Below are positions 24,732-33,365 of a stretch of DNA of 64,000 nucleotides, piece by piece. The notes below the pieces were generated by a model. The model did no database searches, was not told where the DNA came from, and saw nothing but the letters and a program-made list of their open reading frames with translations. How positions within the stretch are numbered: the stretch's first letter is position 1; the number at the start of each line of letters is the position of its first letter. The DNA comes from Antarcticimicrobium luteum (GTDB lineage: Bacteria > Pseudomonadota > Alphaproteobacteria > Rhodobacterales > Rhodobacteraceae), in the NCBI RefSeq assembly GCF_004358185.1, contig NZ_SMUV01000073.1, positions 62,001 to 126,000 of the forward strand. Direction: 5' to 3'. The translations under genes and the position numbers were made by a program.

Positions 24732-25082
24732 ATGGGATACCTCATCGTCAAGGCCCTGATTTCCGGCCTCCTCGTCGTCGCCGTCTCCGAGGTCGCCAAG
24801 CGCGCGCCGGGGATCGGCGCGCTGATCGCCTCGCTGCCGCTGATCTCGGTTCTGGGGATGATCTGGCTCTGGCGCGACAAGCCGGACGCGCAGAACATGG
24901 CCGATCATGCCCAGGCGACCTTCTGGTATGTGATCCCGTCGCTGCCGATGTTCCTGCTGATCCCGGCCCTGCTGACGCGCGGCTGGGGGTTCTGGGCGGC
25001 GCTGACCGCCGGCTGCCTGCTGACCGTGGTGCTTTATGTGGCGGTGACGCTGTCCGCCGCGCGGCTCGGGGTCCGGCTGTGA
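24732..25082 (+). CDS. Small four-helix membrane protein, DUF3147 family
   Basis: 116 residues with four hydrophobic segments (about 3-20, 30-47, 63-82, 88-110). The sequence YLIVKALISGLLVVAVSEVAKRAPGIGALIASLPLIS has the layout of DUF3147, a family of inner-membrane proteins of unknown function related to small multidrug-type permeases only in size. An upstream in-frame ATG (24678) would add an Arg-rich segment unlikely to be real. It lies 16 bp before the next gene, with which it may be co-transcribed. Confidence 0.78.
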   Translation: MGYLIVKALISGLLVVAVSEVAKRAPGIGALIASLPLISVLGMIWLWRDKPDAQNMADHAQATFWYVIPSLPMFLLIPALLTRGWGFWAALTAGCLLTVVLYVAVTLSAARLGVRL

Positions 25083-25098
25083 GCAGGCCGCCGCGGTG

Positions 25099-25629
25099 AT
25101 GGTGCCAACCCTTCTGCTCCTCCTGGCGCTGAGTCTGGAGCCGCTGCCGGCCTACACCCCGCCCGATCCCGGCGAGGTGGCGATGCTCAAGGCCCGGCTG
25201 GCGCCGATCCAGCACCTCAGTTTCGTGGCGCGCTACGAGTATTGCGGATACCTGGGCCGGAGCGCCGACCACAGGCCGGGCTTTACCGAGATCGTGCGCG
25301 GCCACCACAACGGCTGCACCCCGGTGATGCCGGGGGCCGGGTTCGACCTGATCGCCTCGCTGCACACCCACGGCGCCTACGATCCCTCGGTTCCGGCCGA
25401 GTTTCCGACCGCGCTGGACATGCGCAGCGACCACGCCGAGGGGGTGAACGGCTATGTCGCGACGCCGGGCGGGCGGCTGTGGTACATCGACAGCCAGGCG
25501 ATGCTGGCGGTGCAGATATGCGGGCCGGGCTGCCTGCCGCAGGACCCCGGATTCCACCCCGGAGACGACGGGGCGATCGCGCCTGTGCTGTCCTATGGCC
25601 AGCTTCTGGCGCTGGATGCCTGGGAGTGA
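25099..25629 (+). CDS. Secreted DUF4329-like protein
   Basis: 176 residues with a short signal peptide (VPTLLLLLALSLEPLPAY). The motif ASLHTHGAYDP, followed by DMRSDHAEGVNGYVATPGGRLWYID, resembles DUF4329 domains, which have a JAB-like HxH arrangement and often occur at the ends of secreted or toxin proteins. The conserved His pair (LHTH) and downstream SDH could bind a metal. Cysteines (CGY, GCTP, ICGPGC) may form disulfides. ATG at 25099, 16 bp after the DUF3147 gene. Function unknown; a standalone hydrolase is possible. Confidence 0.7.
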   Translation: MVPTLLLLLALSLEPLPAYTPPDPGEVAMLKARLAPIQHLSFVARYEYCGYLGRSADHRPGFTEIVRGHHNGCTPVMPGAGFDLIASLHTHGAYDPSVPAEFPTALDMRSDHAEGVNGYVATPGGRLWYIDSQAMLAVQICGPGCLPQDPGFHPGDDGAIAPVLSYGQLLALDAWE

Positions 25630-25806
25630 CAGGGGGAAATATTCGCTGCATGGCCTCTTGCACCGAATCTCGCAAACCGCCATGTATGGCGGGCAACGTT
25701 ACGCTATCGACCCCACTGCTCCTCTACCAAGGCTCAGTCTTCGATCTTGCTACGACCGAGCCGACCTGCCGCATTCCGCGGGCAGACATGTAAAGGAGAA
25801 ACGACG
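25630..25806 (+). other. 177-bp region upstream of the cold-shock gene
   Basis: No gene. It starts with GGGGGAAATATTCGCTG, a recurrent motif after stop codons in this window, and ends with the strong ribosome site AAAGGAGAAA (25792-25801). A long 5' leader is usual for cold-shock mRNAs, but no clear promoter hexamers or conserved cold-box could be fixed by eye. Confidence 0.4.
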
Positions 25807-26013
25807 ATGGCTAATGGCACCGTCAAATGGTTCAACACCACCAAAGGCTACGGCTTCATCGCACCGGAATCCGGCGGCAAAGATGTGTTCGTGCACATCT
25901 CGGCTGTCGAGCGTTCGGGCCTGACCGGCCTGGCCGACAACCAGAAAGTGACCTTCGATATCGAAGCCGGCCGTGACGGCCGCGAATCGGCGATCAATCT
26001 GGCCCTGGCCTGA
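25807..26013 (+). CDS. Cold-shock protein (CspA family)
   Basis: 68 residues: a single cold-shock domain with RNP1 KGYGFI (14-19) and RNP2 VFVHIS (27-32). MANGTVKWFNTTKGYGFI is the canonical opening. Such proteins bind single-stranded RNA as chaperones. AAGGAGAA lies 6 nt before the ATG, and a strong terminator follows, so the gene is monocistronic. Which Csp paralogue it is cannot be told from sequence alone, nor whether it is cold-induced. Confidence 0.96.
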   Translation: MANGTVKWFNTTKGYGFIAPESGGKDVFVHISAVERSGLTGLADNQKVTFDIEAGRDGRESAINLALA

Positions 26014-26053
26014 ACCTGACGTCCGGCCCTCGGGCCGGAGACAGGAATTTCCG

Positions 26054-26090
26054 CCCCCTTCCGGCCCTGGCCGGGAGGGGGTTTTCGTTT
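26054..26090 (+). terminator. Rho-independent terminator of the cold-shock gene
   Basis: CCCCCT-T-CCGGCC (26054-26066) pairs with GGCCGG-G-AGGGGG (26069-26081), followed by TTTTCGTTT. A smaller hairpin CCGGCCC/GGGCCGG precedes it by about 20 bp. Confidence 0.88.
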
Positions 26091-26118
26091 GTGGCGAGCC
26101 TATTGCTTTGGCCAAGAG

Positions 26119-26223
26119 CGCAGCAGAGGGCAGCGGCCACATCGGGCATGAGTTCTGTGCGCCAGGGTTGCACAAGCGCCCGCCCGGAGGGGCGGCCCGG
26201 CGCGGCCCTGCGGCCTCGGCGCT
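26119..26223 (+). repeat. Copy of the dispersed two-hairpin repeat
   Basis: Shares CAGAGGGCAGCG, then ACATCGGGCATGAGTTCTG, then AAGCGCCCGCCC and a hairpin-2-like GCCCTGCGGC with the composite copy at 13097-13264, but lacks the left inverted hairpin. It lies between the convergent cold-shock and tesA genes. Confidence 0.7.
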
Positions 26224-26256
26224 GTTCGGGCTAGATCAGGGGCAGCAGATGGCCCC

Positions 26257-26898
26257 TCACTCCCGCTCCGCCCGCGCCACCAGCTCCAGCACGGTCGGTC
26301 CCAGCGCCGCGACGATCCTGGCCACGCCCTCGGCGCTGGGATGGATGCCGTCGGGCTGCATGTAGCGGGTCAGCGCGGCCGGATCGTCGCGCAACCCGTC
26401 CAGCCCGGCAAAGAAGCTTTGCGCGTAGAGTGTGCCGTACTGCGCCGCCAGATCGGGATAGATCGCGTCAAACTCTGTCTTGTAGTCGGGGCCGTAGTTG
26501 CCCGGCGCCTGCATCCCCACCAGCAGCACCGCGATCCCGGCCTCCCGCGCCGCCTGCAGGATGCTCTCCAGATTGCCGCGCGCCACCTCCGGCGCAATTC
26601 CGCGCAACAGGTCATTGCCGCCCAGCGTCACGATCATCGCGTCCACCTCGGGCGTCAGCGTCCAGCCCACCCGCGCGGCGCCGCCGGCGGTGGTGTCGCC
26701 CGAAACCCCGGCATTGAGCAGCGCCACATCGGCGCCCTGCGCGCGCAGCCAGTCCTGCAATTGCGGCACGAAGCCCTGTTCGGCCGGCAGCCCGTAGCCC
26801 TGCGTCAGGCTGTCACCCAGCGCGGCGATGGTCACCTGCGCCGCCGCGGCCCAGGGGGCACAGAGACAAAACATCAATCCGACGAAGAACTTGCGCAT
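26257..26898 (-). CDS. tesA: Periplasmic SGNH esterase/lysophospholipase (TesA)
   Basis: 213 residues. The signal peptide (1-19, MRKFFVGLMFCLCAPWAAAA) is followed by SGNH hydrolase blocks: block I GDSLTQGYG, block II Gly region GVSGDTT, block III GGNDLL and block V DGIHPSAEG. It is the TesA (thioesterase I/protease I/lysophospholipase L1) type, hydrolysing acyl esters and thioesters in the periplasm. It is divergent from an ABC ATPase and FtsX-like permease, exactly as tesA-ybbA-ybbP in E. coli. Start: ATG 26898. Confidence 0.94.
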   Translation of the reverse strand: MRKFFVGLMFCLCAPWAAAAQVTIAALGDSLTQGYGLPAEQGFVPQLQDWLRAQGADVALLNAGVSGDTTAGGAARVGWTLTPEVDAMIVTLGGNDLLRGIAPEVARGNLESILQAAREAGIAVLLVGMQAPGNYGPDYKTEFDAIYPDLAAQYGTLYAQSFFAGLDGLRDDPAALTRYMQPDGIHPSAEGVARIVAALGPTVLELVARAERE

Positions 26899-26946
26899 GT
26901 CGTCCGGCGCTCCATATCCGTTAGGACAGTTTCGACAGGATGGCCC

Positions 26947-27642
26947 ATGACCGACCCCGTACTCACGCTCAAAGATGCTGCTTTGTCGCTGAATGGCAAT
27001 GCCGGGCGGGTCGATATCCTGCATGGCATCACGCTGGAGGTGCGCAGGGGCGAGACGCTGGGGCTGGTTGGCCCCTCGGGGTCGGGCAAATCCTCGCTGC
27101 TGATGCTGATGGGCGGGCTGGAGCGCGCCACCGGCGGCAGCGTCATGGCGCTGGGCCATGACCTGACCGCGATGGACGAGGATGCGCTGGCCCGGTTCCG
27201 GCGCGACCACATGGGGGTGGTGTTCCAGTCGTTTCACCTGATCCCGACCATGACCGCACTGGAGAACGTGGCCACCCCGCTGGAGCTGGCCGGTCACCGC
27301 GACGCCTTTGCCCGCGCCGAGGCCGAGCTCCAGGCGGTGGGGCTGGGGCCGCGCGCCGGGCACTATCCCTCGGAGCTGTCGGGCGGCGAACAGCAGCGCG
27401 TGGCGCTGGCCCGCGCCGCCGCGCCGCGGCCGCAGATCCTGCTGGCGGACGAGCCGACCGGCAATCTCGACGAGACCAACGGGCGGGCGATCATGGACAT
27501 GCTGTTCGATCTGCGCGACCGCCACGGCGCGACGCTGGTGCTGGTCACCCACGCGCCGGATCTGGCCGCCCGCTGCGACCGGGTGATCGGTCTGCGCGAC
27601 GGGCGCATTGCCACGGATGCCGCCCGGGACGCCGCGGAATGA
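26947..27642 (+). CDS. ybbA: ABC transporter ATPase (YbbA, LolD-like)
   Basis: 231 residues. Walker A GPSGSGKSS, Q-loop VVFQSFHLIP, signature LSGGEQQR, Walker B ILLADEPTGNLD and the switch His in VTHAPDL are all intact. It is of the MacB/LolD mechanotransmission type that pairs with FtsX-like permeases. Its stop overlaps the start of the permease gene by 4 bases (ATGA), so the two are translationally coupled. With the divergent tesA it forms the conserved tesA/ybbA/ybbP locus. The transported or extracted substrate is unknown. Confidence 0.94.
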   Translation: MTDPVLTLKDAALSLNGNAGRVDILHGITLEVRRGETLGLVGPSGSGKSSLLMLMGGLERATGGSVMALGHDLTAMDEDALARFRRDHMGVVFQSFHLIPTMTALENVATPLELAGHRDAFARAEAELQAVGLGPRAGHYPSELSGGEQQRVALARAAAPRPQILLADEPTGNLDETNGRAIMDMLFDLRDRHGATLVLVTHAPDLAARCDRVIGLRDGRIATDAARDAAE

Positions 27643-30167
27643 GCCTGCGTCTGGCCGCCCGCTTTGCCCGGCGCGAGCTGCGCGGCGGCCTGCGCGGGTT
27701 CGGCATCTTTCTGGCCTGCCTGACGCTGGGGGTGGCGGCGATCGCCGCTGTCGGCTCGGTCCGTGCCGCAATCGAGGCCGGGCTGACGCGGGAGGGCGCG
27801 GCGCTGCTCGGCGGCGATGCCGAGTTGGATTTCACCTATCGTTTCGCCAGTGAGGCGGAACGCGCCTGGATGGAGCAGAGCGCGCTGCGGGTCTCGGAGA
27901 TCGTCGATTTCCGCTCGATGGCGGTGGTGGAGCGCGGCGCTCAGACCGATCGCGCCCTGACCCAGGTGAAGGCGGTGGACGATGCCTATCCGCTGATCGG
28001 GGCCGTGGCGCTGTCGCCCGGAATACCGCTGGAGGCGGCGCTTGCGGGCCAGGACGGCCTGCCCGGCGCGGTGATGGAGCGGGTGCTGATCGACCGGCTG
28101 GGGCTGGCCCCCGGCGACCGCTTCAACCTCGGCACGCAGGCCTTCGTGCTGATGGCCGCGCTGGAGCGCGAGCCGGACAGCGCGGCGGCGGGGTTTTCGC
28201 TGGGGCCGCGCACCCTGGTCGCCACCCCGGCGCTGGCCGGGTCCGGCCTGCTGGCGCCCGGAACGATCTATACCAGCAAATACCGGCTGGACCTGCCCGA
28301 AGGGGCCGATCTGCCGGCGCTGGAGGCCGCCGCCAGGGCGCAGCTGGAAACTTCGGGCCTGCGTTGGCGTGATGCCCGCAACGGCGCCCCGGGCGTGGCG
28401 CGCTTCGTCGAGCGGCTGGGCGCCTTTCTGGTCCTGGTGGGTCTCTCGGGGCTGGCCGTTGGGGGCGTCGGCGTCTCGGCGGCGGTGCGCGCCTATCTGG
28501 CCGGCAAGACGCAGGTGATCGCCACCCTGCGCACGCTGGGGGCGGATCGCGCCACCATCTTTCAGACCTATTTCCTGCAGATCGGCGCGCTGGCGCTGCT
28601 TGGCATCGCGCTGGGGCTGGCGCTGGGCGGCGGGCTGCCGGTGCTGATGGGGCCGCTGATCGGGGCGCAATTGCCGGTGCCGGCGATCTTTACCCTCTAT
28701 CCGCGGCCGCTGGGCGAGGCGGCGCTCTACGGGGTGCTCACCGCGCTGGTCTTTACCCTCTGGCCGCTGGCCCGCACCGAAGACGTCCGCGCTGCCACCC
28801 TGTTCCGCGAGGCGCTCTCGGGGGCGCGGCTGCTGCCGGCGCCGCGCTATCTGGCGGTGATCGCCGCCGCGCTGGCGCTGCTGATCGGGCTTGCCGCCTG
28901 GTTCAGCGGTACGCTGCGTCTGACGCTGTGGACCGCGGGCGGGATCGCCGGGGCGCTGGCGCTGCTGGCGCTGGCGGCGCAGCTGATGCGGTATCTGGCC
29001 CGGCGGGCCGGACCGGCGGCGCGCGGCCGCCCGGCGCTGCGCTGGGCGCTGGCGGCCATCGGCGCGCGGCAGGAGGGTGCGGCCTCGGTTGTGCTGTCGC
29101 TGGGTCTCGGGCTCTCGGTGCTCTCCGCCGTGGGGCAGATCGACGGCAACCTGCGCAACGCCATCTCGGGCAATCTGCCCGATGTGGCGCCGTCCTATTT
29201 CTTTGTCGACATCCAGAAGGATCAGATGCCCGGTTTCCTGGACCGGCTGGAGGGCGACCCGGCGGTCTCGCGGATCGAAAGCGCGCCGATGCTGCGCGGC
29301 GTGATCACCCGGATCAACGGGCAGCCCGCGCGCGAGGTGGCGGGCGAACACTGGGTGCTGCGCGGCGACCGCGGCGTGACCTATGCCCAAAGTCCCGGCG
29401 ACCGGACCCGGATTACCGCCGGCACATGGTGGCCCGAGGCATATTCCGGCCCGCCGCAGATCAGCTTTGCCGCCGAGGAGGCCGCTGAGATGGGGCTGAA
29501 GCTGGGCGACACGATGACGGTCAACGTGCTGGGCCGCGACATCACCGCCACCATCACCAGCTTCCGCGAGGTGGATTTCTCGACCGCCGGGATGGGTTTC
29601 ATCCTGACCCTGAACCCCGCCGCCCTCGCCGCGGCGCCGCATACCTTCATCGCCACCGTCTACGCCGCACCGCAGGCCGAGGCGGCGATCCTGCGCGATC
29701 TGGCGGAGCTGTTTCCAAATATCACCGCGATCCGCGTGCGCGACGCCATCGACCGGGTGTCCGAGGTTCTGGCGGGGATCGCCGCCGCCACCTCCTGGGG
29801 CGCGGGGATCTCGCTTGTGACCGGGTTCCTGGTGCTGATCGGTGCGGCGGCGGCCGGGGTCGGCGCGCGCACCTATGAGGCCGCGGTGCTGAAGACGCTG
29901 GGCGCCGCGCGGCGGCGCATCCTGCTGAGCTTTGCCCTGCGCAGCGCGCTGATGGGCGCGGCGGCCGGATCGGTCGCGCTCGGGGCCGGCATCGCCGGGG
30001 CCTGGGCGGTCAGCCGCGGCGTTCTGGACACCGATTTCGTGGTGATCTGGCCCGCGGCCATCGCCATCGTTCTGGGCGGCGTTCTGGCCACGCTTCTCGC
30101 CGGTCTGCTGTTTGCCTGGCGCCCGCTGGCGGCGCGCCCCGCGCAGGTGCTGCGCGGCCGGGAGTAA
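27639..30167 (+). CDS. ybbP: FtsX-like ABC permease (YbbP)
   Basis: 842 residues, the size of YbbP. One membrane segment near the N-terminus (about 18-40) and two clusters of FtsX-type membrane helices (about 265-410 with neighbours to 470; and 705-840) enclose two large periplasmic domains. Such permeases do not form a classical channel; with a YbbA-type ATPase they transmit force across the inner membrane. Adjacent tesA suggests a lipid or acyl-ester substrate, an inference from gene order only. Coupled by overlap with ybbA. Confidence 0.93.
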   Translation: MSLRLAARFARRELRGGLRGFGIFLACLTLGVAAIAAVGSVRAAIEAGLTREGAALLGGDAELDFTYRFASEAERAWMEQSALRVSEIVDFRSMAVVERGAQTDRALTQVKAVDDAYPLIGAVALSPGIPLEAALAGQDGLPGAVMERVLIDRLGLAPGDRFNLGTQAFVLMAALEREPDSAAAGFSLGPRTLVATPALAGSGLLAPGTIYTSKYRLDLPEGADLPALEAAARAQLETSGLRWRDARNGAPGVARFVERLGAFLVLVGLSGLAVGGVGVSAAVRAYLAGKTQVIATLRTLGADRATIFQTYFLQIGALALLGIALGLALGGGLPVLMGPLIGAQLPVPAIFTLYPRPLGEAALYGVLTALVFTLWPLARTEDVRAATLFREALSGARLLPAPRYLAVIAAALALLIGLAAWFSGTLRLTLWTAGGIAGALALLALAAQLMRYLARRAGPAARGRPALRWALAAIGARQEGAASVVLSLGLGLSVLSAVGQIDGNLRNAISGNLPDVAPSYFFVDIQKDQMPGFLDRLEGDPAVSRIESAPMLRGVITRINGQPAREVAGEHWVLRGDRGVTYAQSPGDRTRITAGTWWPEAYSGPPQISFAAEEAAEMGLKLGDTMTVNVLGRDITATITSFREVDFSTAGMGFILTLNPAALAAAPHTFIATVYAAPQAEAAILRDLAELFPNITAIRVRDAIDRVSEVLAGIAAATSWGAGISLVTGFLVLIGAAAAGVGARTYEAAVLKTLGAARRRILLSFALRSALMGAAAGSVALGAGIAGAWAVSRGVLDTDFVVIWPAAIAIVLGGVLATLLAGLLFAWRPLAARPAQVLRGRE

Positions 30168-30171
30168 GCGC

Positions 30172-30618
30172 TCAGCGCCCGCAGGTGACCGGCTGCAACA
30201 GTTTCTCGAGATCGAGATTGTCGCAGATCAGCGCGTCGAGCGTGACCTCGTCCAGCGAGGCGTAAAAGGCCTGCGCCGCGTCCGACAGCGCCACCCGCAG
30301 CCGGCAGGCCGAGACCAGCGGGCAGGTGTTGTCGGCATCCGCGAAACATTCAGCAAGCGGCAGACCTCCCTCGATCAGGCGGAACACCTCACCGATCCGG
30401 ATCTTCCGGGCTGGTATCGCCAGGCTCATGCCGCCATTGCGCCCACGCTGGGTGCGCAGATAGCTGAGTTGGCTGAGCTGGTTGATCACCTGCGCCAGAT
30501 GGTTCTCGGACACGTTGCAGGTTTCGGCAATCTCGGCTTTCGTGACCAGCCTGTCCTTGTGCGTGGCACAATACATCAGCAGGCGAATGGCGATATTGGT
30601 CCGTTTCGTGATTCGCAC
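30172..30618 (-). CDS. Rrf2-family Fe-S regulator (NsrR/RirA-like)
   Basis: 148 residues from the GTG at 30618, with AGAGGGG 8 nt upstream. The winged HTH (MRITKRTNIAIRLLMYCA to LRTQRGRNGGMSL) is followed by Cys91, Cys99 and Cys105 (ECF, NTCPL, SACRL), the C-x7-C-x5-C set that holds a 4Fe-4S or 2Fe-2S cluster in RirA and NsrR. It could sense nitric oxide, iron or redox state; the sequence alone does not decide. It is preceded by an FNR-family box and a larger palindrome, and convergent with ybbP (4 bp). Confidence 0.85.
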   Translation of the reverse strand: MRITKRTNIAIRLLMYCATHKDRLVTKAEIAETCNVSENHLAQVINQLSQLSYLRTQRGRNGGMSLAIPARKIRIGEVFRLIEGGLPLAECFADADNTCPLVSACRLRVALSDAAQAFYASLDEVTLDALICDNLDLEKLLQPVTCGR

Positions 30619-30675
30619 GTGCTTTCCCCTCTCATGCTCCCTGGCTCGCTTATTGCACTTCTGCGAAAAAAGCGG

Positions 30676-30698
30676 TTTGACATATATCAATTGTCAAA
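30676..30698 (-). promoter_or_regulatory. FNR-family box and overlapping palindrome upstream of the Rrf2 gene
   Basis: TTGACATATATCAA (30677-30690) fits TTGA(C/T)-N4-(A/G)TCAA. Placing its centre at -41.5 puts AATAAG (30654 to 30649) at the -10 position (4 of 6 matches), as in the cytochrome promoter. It overlaps a 23-bp palindrome TTTGACA-N9-TGTCAAA (30676-30698), perhaps a second or autoregulatory operator. Confidence 0.6.
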
Positions 30699-30723
30699 TC
30701 ACAGCAACCCGGACCGCACCCAG

Positions 30724-31293
30724 ATGGCAGACCCCTATTTCTTTGGCTACGGCAGCCTGGTGAACGCCGCCACCCATGATTTCTCGGACCCGCGCCCGGC
30801 GCGGCTGTCGGGCTGGCGGCGGGCCTGGCGGCATACCGATCTGCGCGAGGTCGCCTTTCTGACCGCGATCCCCGATCCGGCGAGCGAGATCGACGGCATG
30901 ATCGCCCATGTGCCCGGCGGCGACTGGGACAAGCTGGACCAGCGCGAATGGGCCTATGACCGGGTGCCCGCGACGGCGGATGTCACCCATTTCCTGCGCC
31001 ACGAGATCGAGATCGCGGTCTATGCCGTGCCCGAGCATCGCCATCACAGCCCGACCCGCGCCTATCCGATCCTGATGAGTTATCTTGACGTGGTGGTGCA
31101 GGGGTATCTGCGCGAATTCGGCACCGAGGGCGCCGAGCGTTTCTTTGCCACCACCGACGGTTGGGACGCGCCGATCCTCGACGACCGCGCCGCGCCGCGG
31201 TATCCGCGTCACCAGCCCCTGAAACCCGGGGAAACCGCCTTTGTCGACAACCGGCTCAGGGCGATCGGCGCGCGGGTGATCGAGGGGGACTGA
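30724..31293 (+). CDS. Gamma-glutamylcyclotransferase family protein
   Basis: 189 residues. YFFGYGSLVN near the N-terminus is the substrate-binding loop of the GGCT fold, and ADVTHFLRHEIEIAVYAV plus YLDVVVQGYLREFG cover the core. Members release 5-oxoproline from gamma-glutamyl peptides or amines. A catalytic Glu cannot be assigned with certainty by eye. It is divergent from the Rrf2 regulator (105 bp apart) and shares its upstream region, so the FNR-family box might also affect it. Substrate unknown; glutathione turnover (ChaC-like) is one option. Confidence 0.8.
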   Translation: MADPYFFGYGSLVNAATHDFSDPRPARLSGWRRAWRHTDLREVAFLTAIPDPASEIDGMIAHVPGGDWDKLDQREWAYDRVPATADVTHFLRHEIEIAVYAVPEHRHHSPTRAYPILMSYLDVVVQGYLREFGTEGAERFFATTDGWDAPILDDRAAPRYPRHQPLKPGETAFVDNRLRAIGARVIEGD

Positions 31294-31378
31294 CCCGCCC
31301 CCGCCCGCTTCCTTTCACTGCAAATATCCGCGCCGGAGGCTGCCGCCGGCGTCGCCATCGCCCGAAACCCGGGCGCGG

Positions 31379-32704
31379 TTATCCCCGCGCCCGCACCTGT
31401 TGCAGCAGCGGCATCAGCGCCGCCATTTCCGGCCCGCGCTCCATGCCCGTCAGCGCCTTGCGCAGCGGCATGAAAAGGCCCTTGCCCTTGCGCCCGGTCG
31501 CCTCTTTGACGGCGGCGGTCCATGCGCCCCAGGTCGTGCTGTCGAACGGCCCCTCGGGCAGCAGCGTCATCGCCTCGGCGATGAATTCCTTGTCTTCCTC
31601 CGCGATCAGCGGTTCGGCGCCGTCGCGGCACAGGGTCCACCAGCCGCCCAGATCGTCCAGCGTGGTGATATTCTCCCGCGCCATCAGCCAGAACGGCTCG
31701 GCCAGATCCGCCGGTACGCCCAGCGCATCAATCCGCTCCTTCACCGCCGAGAGCGGCAGCGATTGCAGATACCGCGCGGTCAGCGGAAAGAGGTCGTTCA
31801 CGTCGAACTTGGTTGGCGCCGCGCCGAAGCGGGAAATGTCGAAGCCCTCGATCAGCTCGTCGATCCCGGCGCGCAGTTCCACCGGATCGGAGGACCCCAG
31901 CCGCGCCATCAGCGACAGCAGCGCCATCGGCTGCACCCCCTGTGCACGCAGGTCGCGCAGCGACAGCGTGCCGAGCCGTTTCGACAGCGCCTCGCCCTGC
32001 GGGCCGGTCAGCAGCGAATGGTGCGCAAAGCGCGGCGCGGTGCCGCCCAGCGCCTCGATGATCTGGATCTGGGTGGCGGTGTTGGTCACGTGGTCGGCGC
32101 CGCGCACGACGTCGGTCACCCCCATCTCGGTATCGTCCACAACGGAGGCCAGAGTGTACAGAACCTGGCCGTCGCCGCGGATCAGCACCGGGTCGCTGAC
32201 GCTGGCGGCGTCGATCGAGATATTGCCCAGGATGCCGTCGGCCCATTCGATCCGCTGCTGGTCCAGCTTGAATCGCCACACGCCGCTGCCGCGCTCGGCG
32301 CGCAGTGCGTCCTTCTCCGCCTCGGAAAGCGTGAGGGCGGCGCGGTCATAGACCGGCGGCTTGCCCATGTTGAGCTGTTTCTTGCGCTTGAGATCCAGCT
32401 CGGTCGGCGTCTCGAACGCCTCGTAGAAGCGGCCCATCTCGCGCAGGCGATCAGCGGCCTCGGCATAGCGGTCAAGCCGTTTGGACTGGTATTCGATCCG
32501 GTCCCAGGTGATCCCCAGCCATTCCAGATCCTCCTGGATTCCGTCGATGTACTCCTGTTTCGAGCGTTCCTGATCGGTGTCGTCGATGCGCAGGATGAAG
32601 GTGCCGCCGGCCTTGCGGGCGATCAGGTAGTTCATCAGCGCCGTGCGCAGGTTTCCGACATGGATGTAACCGGTGGGCGAGGGGGCGAAACGGGTGGTGG
32701 TCAT
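31379..32704 (-). CDS. gltX: Glutamate--tRNA ligase
   Basis: 441 residues from the ATG at 32704 (GGAGTG upstream). Class I synthetase motifs: HIGH as PSPTGYIHVGN near the N-terminus and KMSKS as GEALSKRLGT. FILRIDDTDQERS binds glutamate. The zinc-binding cysteines of longer GluRS forms are not visible. Many alphaproteobacteria carry two gltX genes, one charging tRNA-Gln for the amidotransferase route; whether this is that copy cannot be judged here. It is convergent with the gamma-glutamylcyclotransferase gene. Confidence 0.95.
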   Translation of the reverse strand: MTTTRFAPSPTGYIHVGNLRTALMNYLIARKAGGTFILRIDDTDQERSKQEYIDGIQEDLEWLGITWDRIEYQSKRLDRYAEAADRLREMGRFYEAFETPTELDLKRKKQLNMGKPPVYDRAALTLSEAEKDALRAERGSGVWRFKLDQQRIEWADGILGNISIDAASVSDPVLIRGDGQVLYTLASVVDDTEMGVTDVVRGADHVTNTATQIQIIEALGGTAPRFAHHSLLTGPQGEALSKRLGTLSLRDLRAQGVQPMALLSLMARLGSSDPVELRAGIDELIEGFDISRFGAAPTKFDVNDLFPLTARYLQSLPLSAVKERIDALGVPADLAEPFWLMARENITTLDDLGGWWTLCRDGAEPLIAEEDKEFIAEAMTLLPEGPFDSTTWGAWTAAVKEATGRKGKGLFMPLRKALTGMERGPEMAALMPLLQQVRARG

Positions 32705-32798
32705 GGGGGCACTCCTGTTGCCGCGCCGTTTGTCACACAGCCCGGGAATTGTCCAGTTGCCAGCACCATGGCAAGCTCGGCCTAAACGGAGACCGCCC

Positions 32799-33254
32799 AT
32801 GCCGATGCCGCACAGCTATCGCCACGCCACCCGCGAGTGGCGCGCCTTTCTAACGGATGCGCGCGAGCGGATGGAGCTGATGTCCGACAACAACACCTAT
32901 ACCGCCATTCAGGGCGTCTTTCTGGTGTTCCGCCGCCGGGTGAGTGTGCAGCAGGGGCTGATCTTTGCCTCGATGCTGCCCTGCGTGCCGCGGGCGATCT
33001 TCGTGGCCGACTGGGACATTTCCGAGCCGATCCGCGCCTTTGGCACCCGCGAAGAGATGACGCGGGAGGCGCAGGCGCTGCGCCCGCATCACAACCTGAC
33101 ACCGCAAAACGCCATCGAGGCCACCGCCTGGGCGGTGCGACGGGCGGTGCTGCCGGCCGATTTCGAGCGCGCGCTGGGGCAATGCCCGCCGCAGGCGGCG
33201 GATTTCTGGTCGGTCGATGCCGCCCCCGCGGAGCTGGGTCCGCGCATCGTCTGA
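32799..33254 (+). CDS. DUF2267 family protein
   Basis: 151 residues. A helical protein with the DUF2267 pattern: an N-terminal helix pair (REWRAFLTDARERMEL), AIQGVFLVFRRRVSVQQGLIFASMLPCVPRAIFV in the middle and a C-terminal helical part. The family is cytosolic or of unknown location and has no assigned reaction. The ATG at 32799 or the one two codons later may be used. It is divergent from gltX by 94 bp. Function unknown. Confidence 0.75.
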   Translation: MPMPHSYRHATREWRAFLTDARERMELMSDNNTYTAIQGVFLVFRRRVSVQQGLIFASMLPCVPRAIFVADWDISEPIRAFGTREEMTREAQALRPHHNLTPQNAIEATAWAVRRAVLPADFERALGQCPPQAADFWSVDAAPAELGPRIV

Positions 33255-33365
33255 GCCCGGGCGCGCGGCGGCCGCAAGACCTCATCCGAACCTGCGCGAA
33301 AAGCACTGTTCGCAAACCGCCGCTGCACTAGGTTTCCGGTCAGTCGTTCAACGAGGAGCATAATC

